From positions 1 through 44,615 of the forward strand of contig JAKPQA010000158.1 of NCBI GenBank assembly GCA_029547025.1: a stretch of 44,615 bases of DNA. The letters are read 5' to 3'. This document shows positions 13,889 through 22,795 of this stretch, one piece after another (the first letter of the stretch is position 1; each line of letters opens with the position of its first letter). Below the pieces are notes generated by a model. That model was given only the letters and a program-made list of their open reading frames with translations, was not told the origin of the DNA and made no database searches. This DNA comes from Armatimonadota bacterium (lineage in GTDB: Bacteria > Armatimonadota > Zipacnadia > UBA1398 > JAKPQA01). Position numbers and translations under genes: made by a program.

Positions 13889-15130
13889 ATGAGAAGGTCG
13901 ATCCGCCCCGAGGGCGCCCGCGTGGCTCTAGTCGGGGCCGTCCTCGCACTACTGGTCCTTTCGCTCGTCGCAGGGTGTGCCAAGAAGCCGACCGAGGAGA
14001 CTCCCGTGCCCCCCGGGCCCAAGGGCCCCGCCAAGACCGAGACGAAGGCCCCGAGCGGCGAAGCCATCAAGATCGGAGCCATCTTCAGCGTCACCGGGCG
14101 AGGGGCGCCTCTCGGCGAGCCCGAGAAGCAGACCGCCGAGATGCTGCAGGAGCAGATCAACGCCAAGGGCGGCGTGCTCGGCCGCCCCATCGAGATCATC
14201 ATCAAGGACAACAAGACCGAGCCGCAGGAGACCGTGATCGCGGCCAAGGACCTGATCGAGAACGAGCAGGTCGTGGCCATTGTCGGTACGTCGGACACAC
14301 CGACCACTATGGCCATCAAGGACATGTGCCAGAAGGCGAGTGTGCCGCTGGTCTCGTGCGCGGCCGGGAGGACCATCACCGATCCGATCGCCAGCTTCGT
14401 GTTCGCGGTGCCCCAGACCAATGCCCTGACCGCCGACAAGATCTGCCAGAAGCTGACCGAGAAGGGCATCAAGAGCATCGCCATACTCTCCGTCGACAAC
14501 GCGTTCGGCACCGATGGGGCCGCCAACACGGAGACGGCGGCCAAGGCTGCGGGCATCCAGGTCGTTGACAAGCAGACCTACGGCCCCGACGACACCGACA
14601 TGACCGCGCAGCTCACCAAGATCAAGGCGGCCTCGCCCGGAGCCATCGTCATCTGGGGCACCAACCCCGGGCCGGCGAGCGCCACGAAGAACGCCAGGAC
14701 TCTGCAGATCACCGTGCCCATTATCCAGAGCCATGGCGTCGCCAACGCCAAGTTCATCGAGCTGGCCGGCGAGGCCGCCAACGGTGTGGAGCTCCCCGCC
14801 GGCAGGCCCATCGTTGTCGACCAGATCCCCAATGACGATCCGCAGAAGGAGATTCTCACAAGGTTCGCCAAGGACTTCGAGGCCAAGTACGGATCCAAGC
14901 CCGACACCTTCGCCGGGCACGCCTACGATGCCATCCACCTGGTCATCAAGGGTCTCGAAGCCGCGGGTGAGGTCGACCAAGCCAAGCTGCGTGATGCCAT
15001 CGAGGCGACTCAGGGATTCGTGGGCACCGCCGGCATCTTCAACTACAGTGCCAGAGACCACAACGGGCTGACTGTCGATGCCTTCGTGTGGGTGAAGATC
15101 GAGGACGGCAAGTGGAAGCTGGCGGAGTAG
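13889..15130 (+). CDS. livK: Branched-chain amino-acid type ABC transporter, substrate-binding lipoprotein
   Basis: 413 residues. ATG 13889 has AGGAGGT (13877-13883) 5 bases upstream. A lipoprotein signal ends LVAGC, followed by a Pro/Lys linker. The mature part is a type I periplasmic binding protein: IKIGAIFSVTGRGAPLG opens the first lobe, then INAKGGVLGRPIEII, VVAIVGTSDTPTTMAI, and later KFIELAGEAANG and TFAGHAYDAIHLV. This is the Leu/Ile/Val-binding (Peripla_BP_6) family, whose members bind amino acids, amides, urea or aromatic acids. The ligand here cannot be read directly; the neighbouring ACT and CoA-ligase-like genes favour an amino acid or aryl acid. It is anchored in the membrane and feeds the permease pair encoded next. 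Confidence 0.92.
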   Translation: MRRSIRPEGARVALVGAVLALLVLSLVAGCAKKPTEETPVPPGPKGPAKTETKAPSGEAIKIGAIFSVTGRGAPLGEPEKQTAEMLQEQINAKGGVLGRPIEIIIKDNKTEPQETVIAAKDLIENEQVVAIVGTSDTPTTMAIKDMCQKASVPLVSCAAGRTITDPIASFVFAVPQTNALTADKICQKLTEKGIKSIAILSVDNAFGTDGAANTETAAKAAGIQVVDKQTYGPDDTDMTAQLTKIKAASPGAIVIWGTNPGPASATKNARTLQITVPIIQSHGVANAKFIELAGEAANGVELPAGRPIVVDQIPNDDPQKEILTRFAKDFEAKYGSKPDTFAGHAYDAIHLVIKGLEAAGEVDQAKLRDAIEATQGFVGTAGIFNYSARDHNGLTVDAFVWVKIEDGKWKLAE

Positions 15131-15176
15131 CCCGGGCGAGGCGCGTAGGGGCACCGGTGGCGGGACTCCATCGCCC

Positions 15177-16046
15177 ATGAGCCTCGCGGACCAGCTCGTC
15201 CAGTATGTGATCGCGGGCCTCTCCGGGGGCCTGGTCTACGGCCTGGTGGCCCTGGGCCTCACGGTCATCTACAACGCCACCGGGGTCATCAACTTCGCCC
15301 AGGGCGAGTTCGTGATGCTCGGCGGGATGTCGGCCGTGGCGCTGAACGCGGCCGGCATGCCGCTATGGCTCTCCGCCGTGCTCGCCGTGGCCATCGTCAC
15401 CGCCGTGGGTATCGGCCTGGTCCGGCTGGCCATCTACCCCGTGCGGGATCGGCCCGCTCTGAGTGTCATCATCGTGACCATCGGCGCCTCTCTGGTGCTT
15501 CAGGGGGGCGCCAAGCTGCTCTGGGGCCCGGACGCGGTCCGGCTGCGGTCCTTCAGCGGCGATACGCCCATCCGGCTCGGAGCCGGCGGCATCGAGCCCC
15601 AGCGGCTGTGGGTCGCCGGCTTAGCTCTGCTCACGGTCGTGGCCGTCCACGGGTTCTTCACCTGGACCGCCCACGGCAAGGCCATGCGCGCCGTTTCCCT
15701 CAACCGTGCGGCGGCGCGACTGTGTGGCATCAACGCCGACTCCGTCGTCGCTCTGGCCTTCGGGCTCAGCGCGGCCACGGCCGCTCTGGCGGGAGTCGCC
15801 CTGACCCCCGTCGAGATGATGCGCTGCTCGCAAGGCACTCACTACACGCTGGCCGGCTTCCTCGCCGCCGTAGTCGGCGGGCTCGGCAACGGCTTCGGTG
15901 CCGTGGTGGGTGGCCTGGTCCTGGGTCTGCTCGAAGCCCTCTCGAAGGGTCTGATCTCGTCGGGCTACGCCCGGGCCATCGCCCTGGGCGTGGCCCTGCT
16001 GGTCCTCTGGCTCCGCCCACAGGGCCTGTTGGGCCGACGGAGGTAG
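15177..16046 (+). CDS. livH: ABC transporter permease, LivH type
   Basis: 289 residues with about eight membrane helices. It starts at ATG 15177, 46 bases after livK. The family hallmark GVINFAQGEFVMLGG near residue 37 is intact, and the C-terminal part has the HYTLAGFLAAVVGGLGNGFG segment that contacts the ATPases. It forms the membrane channel with LivM. The gene overlaps the ribosome-binding site of livM at its stop codon, which fits coupled translation. Confidence 0.92.
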   Translation: MSLADQLVQYVIAGLSGGLVYGLVALGLTVIYNATGVINFAQGEFVMLGGMSAVALNAAGMPLWLSAVLAVAIVTAVGIGLVRLAIYPVRDRPALSVIIVTIGASLVLQGGAKLLWGPDAVRLRSFSGDTPIRLGAGGIEPQRLWVAGLALLTVVAVHGFFTWTAHGKAMRAVSLNRAAARLCGINADSVVALAFGLSAATAALAGVALTPVEMMRCSQGTHYTLAGFLAAVVGGLGNGFGAVVGGLVLGLLEALSKGLISSGYARAIALGVALLVLWLRPQGLLGRRR

Positions 16047-16049
16047 TCT

Positions 16050-17087
16050 GTGGGAACCGAGGCAACGCCGCTGGCAGAAGAACCAACAACTCCCAGGCCC
16101 GGCATCCGGCCCGCGAAAGTCGCCGGTTGGGCCCTGCTGTGCGCCATCGCCCTGGCGCCGGTTGTGGCCCGCAGCGGCTATCTCTCGAGCATGGGGTGTC
16201 AGATCGCCACCAGCGCCATCATAGTGGTCGGCCTGGGGCTGCTGATGGGCTACGCGGGGCAGATCTCGCTCGGCCACGCGGCCTTCTACGCCATCGGTGC
16301 CTACTCCAGCGCCATCCTGACCACCAAGGCGGGGGTGCACCCCCTCCTGGCTCTGTGCGCCGGTGCTGCGGCTTCCGCGCTGCTGGCCCTGATCGTGGGT
16401 ACGCCGGCACTTCGGCTCCATGGCCACTACCTGGCCATGTTCACACTGGGCCTCGGGATCATCGTCCAGATCGCCATCGAGCAAGGGAAGCGGCTCACGA
16501 ACGGATTCGACGGCATCACCGGCATCCCCGCGCTCGACCTGGGCTTCATCTGCCTCGACTCCGACCCGCGCATGTACGGCGCCACGGTGGTGGCCCTGGT
16601 CGGCTGCGTCCTGGCAGCGCGGAATCTGGTCGACTCCCGTCCCGGCCGAGCGCTGCGCGCCCTCCACGAGAGCGAGGAGGCTGCCAGCGCCTGTGGTGTC
16701 GATGTGGCCCGCGCCAAACTCGAGGTCTTCGTCCTCAGCGCCGTCATGGCTGCGGTGGCCGGATCGCTCTATGCCCACACCATCCAGTTCGTGAGCCCGG
16801 AGCCCTTCGGCGTCCAGTTCTCGGTGCAGCTCGTGGTGATGATGGTCGTCGGCGGATCCACCAGTGTCGGCGGGCCCGTGGCTGGCGCCGCGCTCTTCAC
16901 CCTCGTCAAGCAGCTGCTACAGGATGCCGGCGAGAAGGTGCGCTGGGTGGGCTACCTCGACACCGTGCTCTTCGGGTCCGTGCTGGTGCTCGTGGTCGTC
17001 TTCTGCCCCAAGGGACTAGCCGCCGTGCGCCTGCCCGCCATCCTCGGCGGAAGGACATTTGTCGGCGAGACGAGAGGCGACTCATGA
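16050..17087 (+). CDS. livM: ABC transporter permease, LivM type
   Basis: 345 residues from GTG 16050, with GGAGGT (16039-16044) overlapping the livH stop. A cytoplasmic N-terminus of about 25 residues precedes roughly nine helices. The LivM hallmark GYAGQISLGHAAFYAIGAY is present near residue 69. VVGGSTSVGGPVAGAA near the C-terminus is the ATPase-contact region. It pairs with LivH to form the pore. The stop overlaps the start of livG by four bases (ATGA). Confidence 0.92.
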   Translation: MGTEATPLAEEPTTPRPGIRPAKVAGWALLCAIALAPVVARSGYLSSMGCQIATSAIIVVGLGLLMGYAGQISLGHAAFYAIGAYSSAILTTKAGVHPLLALCAGAAASALLALIVGTPALRLHGHYLAMFTLGLGIIVQIAIEQGKRLTNGFDGITGIPALDLGFICLDSDPRMYGATVVALVGCVLAARNLVDSRPGRALRALHESEEAASACGVDVARAKLEVFVLSAVMAAVAGSLYAHTIQFVSPEPFGVQFSVQLVVMMVVGGSTSVGGPVAGAALFTLVKQLLQDAGEKVRWVGYLDTVLFGSVLVLVVVFCPKGLAAVRLPAILGGRTFVGETRGDS

Positions 17088-17917
17088 CCTCCACGACCAC
17101 CCCTCGTCCTCTTCTCGCCACCCAGGCCGTCACGAAGGCCTTCCACGCCCTGGTCGCGGTCTTTGAGGTCAGCATCGAAGCCTACCCCGGCCAGATACTC
17201 GGCATCATCGGCCCCAATGGCGCCGGCAAGAGCACCCTCTTCAATGTGATCACCGGCGCGGTCCCGCTCACCGCGGGCCGCGTCCTGCTCGAGGGGCGCG
17301 ACATCACCGGCCTGCCCATGCACCGCGTGGCGCGGCTCGGAGTCGCTCGCACCTTCCAGAACATCCGACTCTTCCGCGAGATGAGCGTGGTCGAGAACGT
17401 GATGGTCGGGCGGCACGCCCGCGGCCGCTCGGGCATCCTTTCGGCGGTGCTGAGGCTGCCCTCGACGCGCCGCGAGGACTCGACCCTGCTCGACCGGGCC
17501 ATGGCGTACCTCGAGCTGGTAGGACTGGCCGGCCGATGGCAACAGCCGGCGGGCGCTCTGACCACCGGGCAGCAGCGGCTCCTCGAACTTGCCCGCGCCC
17601 TCGCCGCGGAGCCCAAGGTGCTCCTGCTCGACGAGCCCGCGGCCGGACTCAACACCCGCGAGACCGAGACGCTGTCGGACTTCATCCAGTGCATACCGGG
17701 TGAGCTGGCCTCATCCGTGGTCCTGATCGAGCACGACATGCGGCTGGTCATGCGCGCCTCGCATCGCGTGGCGGTCATCGACCGCGGGCGCAAGATCGCG
17801 GACGGCCCGCCCGCGGAGGTCCAGGAGGACCGCGCCGTGATCGCGGCCTACCTTGGTGACGACTTCCTGGCCCGCGACACCAGCCGCGGGCGCCGTCCGG
17901 TGGAGGGACGCCCATGA
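17084..17917 (+). CDS. livG: ABC transporter ATP-binding protein, LivG type
   Basis: 277 residues from ATG 17084, which overlaps the livM stop. The Walker A is [12 protein letters not shown] near residue 44. The signature is [15 protein letters not shown], a LivG-like variant of LSGGQ, and the Walker B is [13 protein letters not shown]. The His-switch IEHDM is present. The insertion between Walker A and the signature is long, as usual in LivG. It powers import with LivF. A long open frame upstream in the same phase (from 15365) is a shadow of livH and livM. Confidence 0.93.
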   Translation: MTSTTTPRPLLATQAVTKAFHALVAVFEVSIEAYPGQILGIIGPNGAGKSTLFNVITGAVPLTAGRVLLEGRDITGLPMHRVARLGVARTFQNIRLFREMSVVENVMVGRHARGRSGILSAVLRLPSTRREDSTLLDRAMAYLELVGLAGRWQQPAGALTTGQQRLLELARALAAEPKVLLLDEPAAGLNTRETETLSDFIQCIPGELASSVVLIEHDMRLVMRASHRVAVIDRGRKIADGPPAEVQEDRAVIAAYLGDDFLARDTSRGRRPVEGRP

Positions 17918-18648
17918 GCCTGCTGCGCCTGAGCTCGGTCCGCGCCGGCTACGGGGGTCTCCAGGCGCTCCGAGGCGTCTCGCTCCACGCCAGCGAGGGA
18001 GAGATCACCGCCCTGCTCGGCGCCAACGGCGCCGGGAAGACCACGGTCCTCAACGCCGTGTGCGGGCTCGTACCTATCGCCGGGGGCGATGTCTTCTTCG
18101 CGGGAGAGAGGGTCACCGGCTACCCGACCGAACGGCTCGTGCGGATGGGACTCGCCCAGGTGCCCGAGGGCGGGAAGGTCTTCGGCGAACTCTCGGTGCG
18201 CGACAATCTGCTCCTCGGTGCCTACTCGCGCCGCGGCCGCAGCTCGCGCGCGGAGGTTCGAGACGACCTCGAGGAGATGTGCCGCATGTTCCCGGTGCTC
18301 CGCGAGGCCTCGAGCCGGAGAGGGGACACGCTCAGCGGGGGGGAGCAGCAGATGCTCGCCATCGCTCGTGCCCTCATGTCGCGGCCCCGGCTCCTGTTGC
18401 TCGATGAACCCTCCATCGGCCTGGCCCCGATGGCCGCTGCTGAAGTGCTGCGCCAGGTGGCGGCGCTCCGCGAACTCGGGACCACCGTGTTGCTGGTCGA
18501 ACAGAACGTGGCGGCGGCCTTGCAGATCGCCGACCGGGGCTATGTGCTCGAGGTGGGTCAGGTCGTGCTCGAGGGAACCGCCGCCGAGCTGCTGGCGAGC
18601 CGCGACGTGCGGCGCGCCTATCTGGGAAGAGACTACGAGGGGATCTGA
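17914..18648 (+). CDS. livF: ABC transporter ATP-binding protein, LivF type
   Basis: 244 residues from ATG 17914, overlapping the livG stop (ATGA). The Walker A is [12 protein letters not shown], the signature [15 protein letters not shown], the Walker [15 protein letters not shown], and the switch VEQNV, all characteristic of LivF. It is the shorter of the two ATPases and completes the LivKHMGF transporter. The next gene starts 5 bases after its stop. Confidence 0.93.
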   Translation: MSLLRLSSVRAGYGGLQALRGVSLHASEGEITALLGANGAGKTTVLNAVCGLVPIAGGDVFFAGERVTGYPTERLVRMGLAQVPEGGKVFGELSVRDNLLLGAYSRRGRSSRAEVRDDLEEMCRMFPVLREASSRRGDTLSGGEQQMLAIARALMSRPRLLLLDEPSIGLAPMAAAEVLRQVAALRELGTTVLLVEQNVAAALQIADRGYVLEVGQVVLEGTAAELLASRDVRRAYLGRDYEGI

Positions 18649-18653
18649 GCCCC

Positions 18654-19949
18654 ATGCCACCGATAACGGACCGCTCGCGCGAGGTCGAGTCGATGCCGAG
18701 GACCGAGCTCCGGCAGCTCCAGCTCGAGCGCCTCCAGGCCACCGTCAACCGCGCCTACCGGAACGTGGCCTTCTACCGGCAGCGGTTCGACGAGCTCAAG
18801 CTGAGCCCGGAGGACTTCCAGTCACTCGACGACCTCGGGCGCCTGCCTCTGACGGGCAAAGATGACCTTCGAGCGGGCTATCCCTACGGCTTGTTCGCCG
18901 TACCGCTGCGTGAGGTCGTCCGAATCCATATGTCGGCCGGGACCACGGGGAGCCCCAGCGTTGTTGGTTTCACCGCCAACGATGTGCGCCACCTCGCCGC
19001 CTTGGTGGCTCGGAATCTGTCCGCCGCCGGTGTCACGGCCGACGACGTGATCCAGATCTCCTTCGAGCCGGGCATCTTCACCGCCGGCTTCGGTTTCCAC
19101 TACGGCGCCGAGGCCCTGGGGGCCTCGGTGATGCCGCTCGGGTACGGCAATCCCGAACGCCAGGTGCGGGTCATGCGGGACTTCCGAACCACCGTGCTCG
19201 TCGGCACCCCCGACTACGCACTGACCATCGCCGGGGCGATGGAGGATGCCGGCCTCGACCCCCACGAGCTCTCCCTCCGTGTCGGCATCTTCGGAGGCGA
19301 GCCCTGGGACGAGTCGGTCCGCCAGACCGTCGAAAATCGACTCCAGCTCCGCGCCTTCGACTGCTACGGTTTGGCCGAACTCGGGGGGCCCTCGGTCTCC
19401 TTCGAGTGCCCCCAGCACTCCGGCCTTCACATTGCCGAGGATCAGTTCCTGGTCGAGACCGTCGACCCGGTTACCGGCGAGCCCCTGACGGCTGGCGAGG
19501 AGGGCGAGCTGGTATTCACCACGCTGGCCAAGGAGGCATTCCCGCTGCTGCGCTTCCGCTCCGGGGACATCAGCCGGATCGACGAAACGCCCTGTCCCTG
19601 TGGCCGGACCCATGCCCGCATGGCTCGCGTTGGCCGGCATGCCGATGACCGAGTGGTGGTCCGAGGAGTGTGCATCGTCCCCGGCCAGATCGAGGCCCTG
19701 GTCGGCTCGGTCCCTGGCTTGAGCCCGGCCTGCCGAATCGTGGTCGACCGCTCGTCCCTGCTCGAGCGAATCGAGGTCCATGTTCAGCTCGCGCCGGGCA
19801 CCGTGCCCGACCGCGTCGGCCGGCTCATCCAGATGGAAGCGGAGGTGCGGCGCAAGCTCGAAGAGACCCTGGGCTTGCCGGTCGACGTGAAGCTGGGGGC
19901 GCCGGGAACGCTCCCGGCCGGCGCACCGGCGCTCGAGGAGACCTCGTGA
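18654..19949 (+). CDS. Phenylacetate-CoA-ligase-like adenylate-forming protein
   Basis: 431 residues from ATG 18654. The core resembles PaaK: an N-terminal helix pair with NVAFYRQRFDEL, the phosphate-binding loop SAGTTGSP near residue 94, VGIFGGEPW, then CYGLAELGGPSVSFEC, and RFRSGDIS with a CPCGRTHARM turn. PaaK enzymes activate aryl acids with ATP and join them to CoA in the cytosol. The usual C-terminal motif with the adenylation lysine (GS.P.SEGKA.R) is missing. The protein ends GTLPAGAPALEETS with no lysine there, so full ligase activity is doubtful. Together with the ACT and Liv genes it may bind or adenylate the imported acid. It overlaps the next gene by 4 bases. Confidence 0.82.
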   Translation: MPPITDRSREVESMPRTELRQLQLERLQATVNRAYRNVAFYRQRFDELKLSPEDFQSLDDLGRLPLTGKDDLRAGYPYGLFAVPLREVVRIHMSAGTTGSPSVVGFTANDVRHLAALVARNLSAAGVTADDVIQISFEPGIFTAGFGFHYGAEALGASVMPLGYGNPERQVRVMRDFRTTVLVGTPDYALTIAGAMEDAGLDPHELSLRVGIFGGEPWDESVRQTVENRLQLRAFDCYGLAELGGPSVSFECPQHSGLHIAEDQFLVETVDPVTGEPLTAGEEGELVFTTLAKEAFPLLRFRSGDISRIDETPCPCGRTHARMARVGRHADDRVVVRGVCIVPGQIEALVGSVPGLSPACRIVVDRSSLLERIEVHVQLAPGTVPDRVGRLIQMEAEVRRKLEETLGLPVDVKLGAPGTLPAGAPALEETS

Positions 19950-21067
19950 CCGCGGACCGTGCCCGTGAGCTCACCGACCTTTGGGCGGCCTTCTCAAAGG
20001 GCTGCAACACCCGCGTACCCCTGACCTTCGCGTGCGATGAGCAACTCTGGCTTCGCGTGTCGGGGCATACGTTCCGCGAGTTCTACACGCGGCCCGAAGT
20101 GCATCTGAAAGCCCAGCTCGAAGGCAAACGCTGGTTCTGCGAGCATGTCGAGGGCGATATGCCTCCCGGCTTGCCTGATGAGTGGGCCCTCGCCGTACAG
20201 CTCTGGATGGAGGAGGACGAGTTCTTCGGCTGCGAGGTGATCTACCAAGAGGACGACTACGCCTGGGCCCGACCTCTCGACCTCGACAACCACAGCCTGC
20301 TCGCCTGGATCGCCGATCTCGACCCGGAAGCGCGCGTTCGAGGCGGCCATGCGTTCCACCTCTACGAGGCCGTGAGCGAGCTGGCCGACGGCATGGAGTA
20401 CCTGGGTCGTCCGGTGCGCGTCGTGCCGCCCGGGCAGGGCACCCACGGGGTGTTCACCAAGGCCGCCGAGGTCCGAGGCCTCGAGCGCCTGTGCCTTGAT
20501 CTGGTCGAGTCGCCGGGCTTCGCCGAGCAGTTCCTGCGGTTGATGACCGAGAAGACCATCGAGCGGATCCGCGCCTGGCATCGCGTCACCACGGGTGCGG
20601 AACTCCAACTGCCCCACGCCGGCGGCTGGGGCTGCTGCGACGACAGCCTCCAGATGATCGGCCCTCACGTCTACGCCGACCTGGTGGCCCCGTGCCACGA
20701 GCGGCTGTACTCGGCGATGAGCACCGGGACGCGCTCCATGCACTTGTGTGGGCACGCCGAGCAGCACTATGTGGCCCTCCACGACCGGCTCGGCGTCACC
20801 ATCCTCGACGGTCCCGGCCCCTTCGTCGACCACGCGTACTACCTCGAACGGTTCGGGCCGGACTTCCGTTTCGCGGCCCAGACCGATCACAGCATCCTCG
20901 AACGAGGAACCCCCGCCCAGGTTCGTGAGATGATGCGCCGCCTCCTGACTCCTGGTGCCAAGCAGCCGGGGCGCTTCTCGCTGCTCGGCTACGTCACACG
21001 CCACACGCCGCTCGAGAACGTCCGGGCCTGCTACGAAGCCGCGCTCGAGTTCGGGCGGATCCAGTGA
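19946..21067 (+). CDS. Uroporphyrinogen-decarboxylase-like protein (corrinoid methyltransferase homologue)
   Basis: 373 residues. GTG 19946 overlaps the preceding stop (GTGA), so it is co-translated. It has the UROD fold pattern but is not hemE. The central AGGWGCCDDSLQMIGPHVY and the motif MHLCGHAEQHY match the zinc-binding H-x-C-G of MtaA/MtbA-type methyltransferases, which move methyl groups between corrinoid proteins and coenzyme M or tetrahydrofolate-type acceptors. The second conserved cysteine further downstream of those enzymes is not evident. As the last gene of the ACT/liv operon it may act on the product of the imported compound, for example by demethylation, but this is speculative. 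A hairpin follows the stop. Confidence 0.78.
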   Translation: MTADRARELTDLWAAFSKGCNTRVPLTFACDEQLWLRVSGHTFREFYTRPEVHLKAQLEGKRWFCEHVEGDMPPGLPDEWALAVQLWMEEDEFFGCEVIYQEDDYAWARPLDLDNHSLLAWIADLDPEARVRGGHAFHLYEAVSELADGMEYLGRPVRVVPPGQGTHGVFTKAAEVRGLERLCLDLVESPGFAEQFLRLMTEKTIERIRAWHRVTTGAELQLPHAGGWGCCDDSLQMIGPHVYADLVAPCHERLYSAMSTGTRSMHLCGHAEQHYVALHDRLGVTILDGPGPFVDHAYYLERFGPDFRFAAQTDHSILERGTPAQVREMMRRLLTPGAKQPGRFSLLGYVTRHTPLENVRACYEAALEFGRIQ

Positions 21068-21092
21068 CGCCCCGCAGAGCGTACGCACACAA

Positions 21093-21119
21093 AGCGCCGG
21101 CGCTGTCGCTGCCGGCGCT
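21093..21119. terminator. Hairpin terminator between convergent operon end and rpmE
   Basis: AGCGCCGGC (21093-21101) and GCCGGCGCT (21111-21119) form a perfect 9-base stem with a 9-base loop. It lies 25 bases after the UROD gene stop and 29 bases from the rpmE stop on the other strand, with no T tract. It probably serves both directions. Confidence 0.6.
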
Positions 21120-21148
21120 CTCCGAGTCCCTGTCCTAACCCACCGCGG

Positions 21149-21433
21149 CTAGCCCGCCGAAGGGGCAGCCTCCTTGGGTTTGGCCGCCCGGGCCTTCTTC
21201 TCGGCCCGCTTCTCCGCCTCTTGCTGAAGCTGCTGGGCCAGGATCTGCCGCTGCCGGAACCGGTCCACGCGTCCCTCAGTGTCGACGATCTTCTGCTTGC
21301 CCGTGTAGAACGGATGGCAAGCCGAGCAGATCTCGACCTTGATCTCAGCCTTGGTGCCGCGAGTCATGAAGTCGTGCCCGCAAGCGCAGGTCACGTGGCA
21401 ATCGACATACTCGGGATGGATCTTGTCCTTCAT
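21149..21433 (-). CDS. rpmE: Large ribosomal subunit protein bL31, with long basic tail
   Basis: 94 residues from ATG 21433. The core is typical bL31: [22 protein letters not shown] at the start and [26 protein letters not shown]. The cysteines (C12, C16, C18 region and the C-x-x-C pair) make it the zinc-binding C+ type. Standard bL31 ends soon after the DTEGRVDRF-type motif at about 65-75 residues. Here about 25 further Lys/Ala/Glu-rich residues follow, a tail also seen in some phyla. It joins the 50S subunit, bridging to the 30S head. A promoter-like pair lies at 21478-21507. Confidence 0.95.
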   Translation of the reverse strand: MKDKIHPEYVDCHVTCACGHDFMTRGTKAEIKVEICSACHPFYTGKQKIVDTEGRVDRFRQRQILAQQLQQEAEKRAEKKARAAKPKEAAPSAG

Positions 21434-21477
21434 GGCGCTTCATTCCCTCGGGTTCCCACAAGACACAGTGAACTCTA

Positions 21478-21507
21478 ATGATAGCAGTCGACCTGCCCAC
21501 GCGGCAA
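21478..21507 (-). promoter_or_regulatory. Candidate sigma70 promoter of rpmE
   Basis: On the minus strand, TTGCCG (21507-21502) and TATCAT (21483-21478) are separated by 18 bases, and TGC before the -10 makes it an extended -10. TATCAT matches 5 of 6 consensus bases. The start would give a leader of about 38 bases before the ATG. Confidence 0.45.
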
Positions 21508-21526
21508 ACAAATCTCAGTGCCCGAA

Positions 21527-21568
21527 GACCGGCGACCATCGCCGGTCTCCTGAACCCCGAAAACGGGG
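21527..21568. promoter_or_regulatory. Two adjacent hairpins in the rpmE/UROD divergent spacer
   Basis: GACCGGCG-accat-CGCCGGTC (21527-21547) is a perfect 8-base stem, and CCCCG-aaaa-CGGGG (21555-21568) a perfect 5-base stem. They lie upstream of both divergent genes, before the -35 of the candidate rpmE promoter and over 140 bases before the UROD gene. Possible roles are operators, a leader structure of the UROD transcript, or an end for a transcript reading through. The function is not known. Confidence 0.4.
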
Positions 21569-21710
21569 CGCCTGCGACCGGTCCGCGTAGCCCAAGGCGG
21601 CCCGCCGGAGCTCCCACACCCACGGTCGACAGCAGGACCCGGCTCCCTTACGGCGAACCGCCACGCGCTGCTGCTCCGGTGCCCATATCCAGCCGGAAGG
21701 AGCCCTGCCC

Positions 21711-22697
21711 GTGAACCATGTCGAGCGTTTCCGCGCCATCATGGACTTCCAGCCCGTCGACCGCCTCCCGCGCTGGGAGTGGGCCATGTGGTGGGACCAA
21801 ACCATTGCCAACTGGCGTCAGCAGGGCCTTCCCCATGCACTGCAGAGCACACTCGAGATCGCCGAGTACTTCGGCCTCGATCCCTACCAGCAGTTCTGGT
21901 TCTCGACCACTGACCCGACCATCGAGGCAGTTCAGCACCATCTAATCGGGTCGGTCAGTTGTATGGATGACTATACCAATCTGCGCCCAGGGCTCTTCCC
22001 CGAGCATCGGGCGGCCATCGAGGCCATGGCACCGTGGCGGGACCGTCAGGCCCGCGGCGAAGTGGTCGTGTGGGCGACCCTCGAGGGCTTCTTCTGGTTC
22101 TCCCGCACCCTCATGGGCTTCACCAACGTCAGCCTGGCCTTCTACGACCAGCCGGAGCTGATCCATCAGATGAACCAGGACCTGGCCGACTTCAACGTGC
22201 GACTCATCGAGCAGATCCAGCAGGCTTGCGTCCCGACGTTCGTCACCATTGCCGAGGACATGTCGTACAACCACGGGCCCATGCTCTCTGAGCGGCACTT
22301 CGACGAGTTCCTGGCCCCCTACTACCGGCAGGTCGTCCCACGGCTGCTCGAGCTCGGCATCATCCCCATCGTCGACACCGACGGCGATGTCACCCAGATG
22401 GTGCCCTGGCTCCAGCGTGTCGGCATCCGGGGCGTGCTCCCGCTCGAGCGCCAGGCCGGGGTCGACGGCATGGCGCTGCGCCAGCAGTTCCCAGGGCTTT
22501 GCATGGTGGGCCATTTCGACAAGATGGTCATGGACAAGGGCGAGGACGCCTTGCGGCGTGAGTTCGAGCGGCTCATGCCCCTCATGCGCAGCGGAGGGTT
22601 CATCCCCAGCGTCGACCACCAGACACCACCGCATATCTCCCTCGACCAGTACTGGCTCTACCGGCGACTGCTCGACGAGTACACGGAGCTGATCTAA
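21711..22697 (+). CDS. Uroporphyrinogen-decarboxylase-family protein, second type
   Basis: 328 residues from GTG 21711, with AAGGAG 11 bases upstream. The start NHVERFRAIMDFQPVDRLPR is the common opening of UROD-like methyltransferase homologues. Later IAEDMSYNHGPMLS, EFLAPYYRQVV, IIPIVDTDGD and VDHQTPPHISLDQY fit this subgroup. It lacks the H-x-C-G zinc motif of the upstream homologue and the substrate-binding residues of true hemE. Members of this subgroup are frequent and multiplied in genomes of polysaccharide-degrading, uncultured bacteria and usually lack a known substrate. It stands apart from the liv operon, on the other side of rpmE. Confidence 0.82.
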   Translation: MNHVERFRAIMDFQPVDRLPRWEWAMWWDQTIANWRQQGLPHALQSTLEIAEYFGLDPYQQFWFSTTDPTIEAVQHHLIGSVSCMDDYTNLRPGLFPEHRAAIEAMAPWRDRQARGEVVVWATLEGFFWFSRTLMGFTNVSLAFYDQPELIHQMNQDLADFNVRLIEQIQQACVPTFVTIAEDMSYNHGPMLSERHFDEFLAPYYRQVVPRLLELGIIPIVDTDGDVTQMVPWLQRVGIRGVLPLERQAGVDGMALRQQFPGLCMVGHFDKMVMDKGEDALRREFERLMPLMRSGGFIPSVDHQTPPHISLDQYWLYRRLLDEYTELI

Positions 22698-22795
22698 GAA
22701 CCGACCCGGAACAATCCGTAGCGTATCGGTGCTGGCAAGCATTGTGGTGCATGATGTGGCGCGCTTGTCGGATTCGAGAGGAGATGGCAACGCTC

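Noticed and set aside
13949-15178. 409-codon minus-strand frame opposite livK
   Set aside because: LivK is clear by lipobox and binding-protein motifs; the reverse frame is Gly/Leu/Asp-rich noise.
15365-17083. Long frame continuous with livG, reaching back through livH and livM
   Set aside because: Its translation is Arg/Pro/Gly-rich with no domain, while livH and livM in other frames have complete family motifs. The true livG start is ATG 17084.
19946-22697. UROD-like genes as heme biosynthesis hemE
   Set aside because: Neither has the usual hemE N-terminal RPVWxMRQAGR-type signature, and no other heme gene is nearby.
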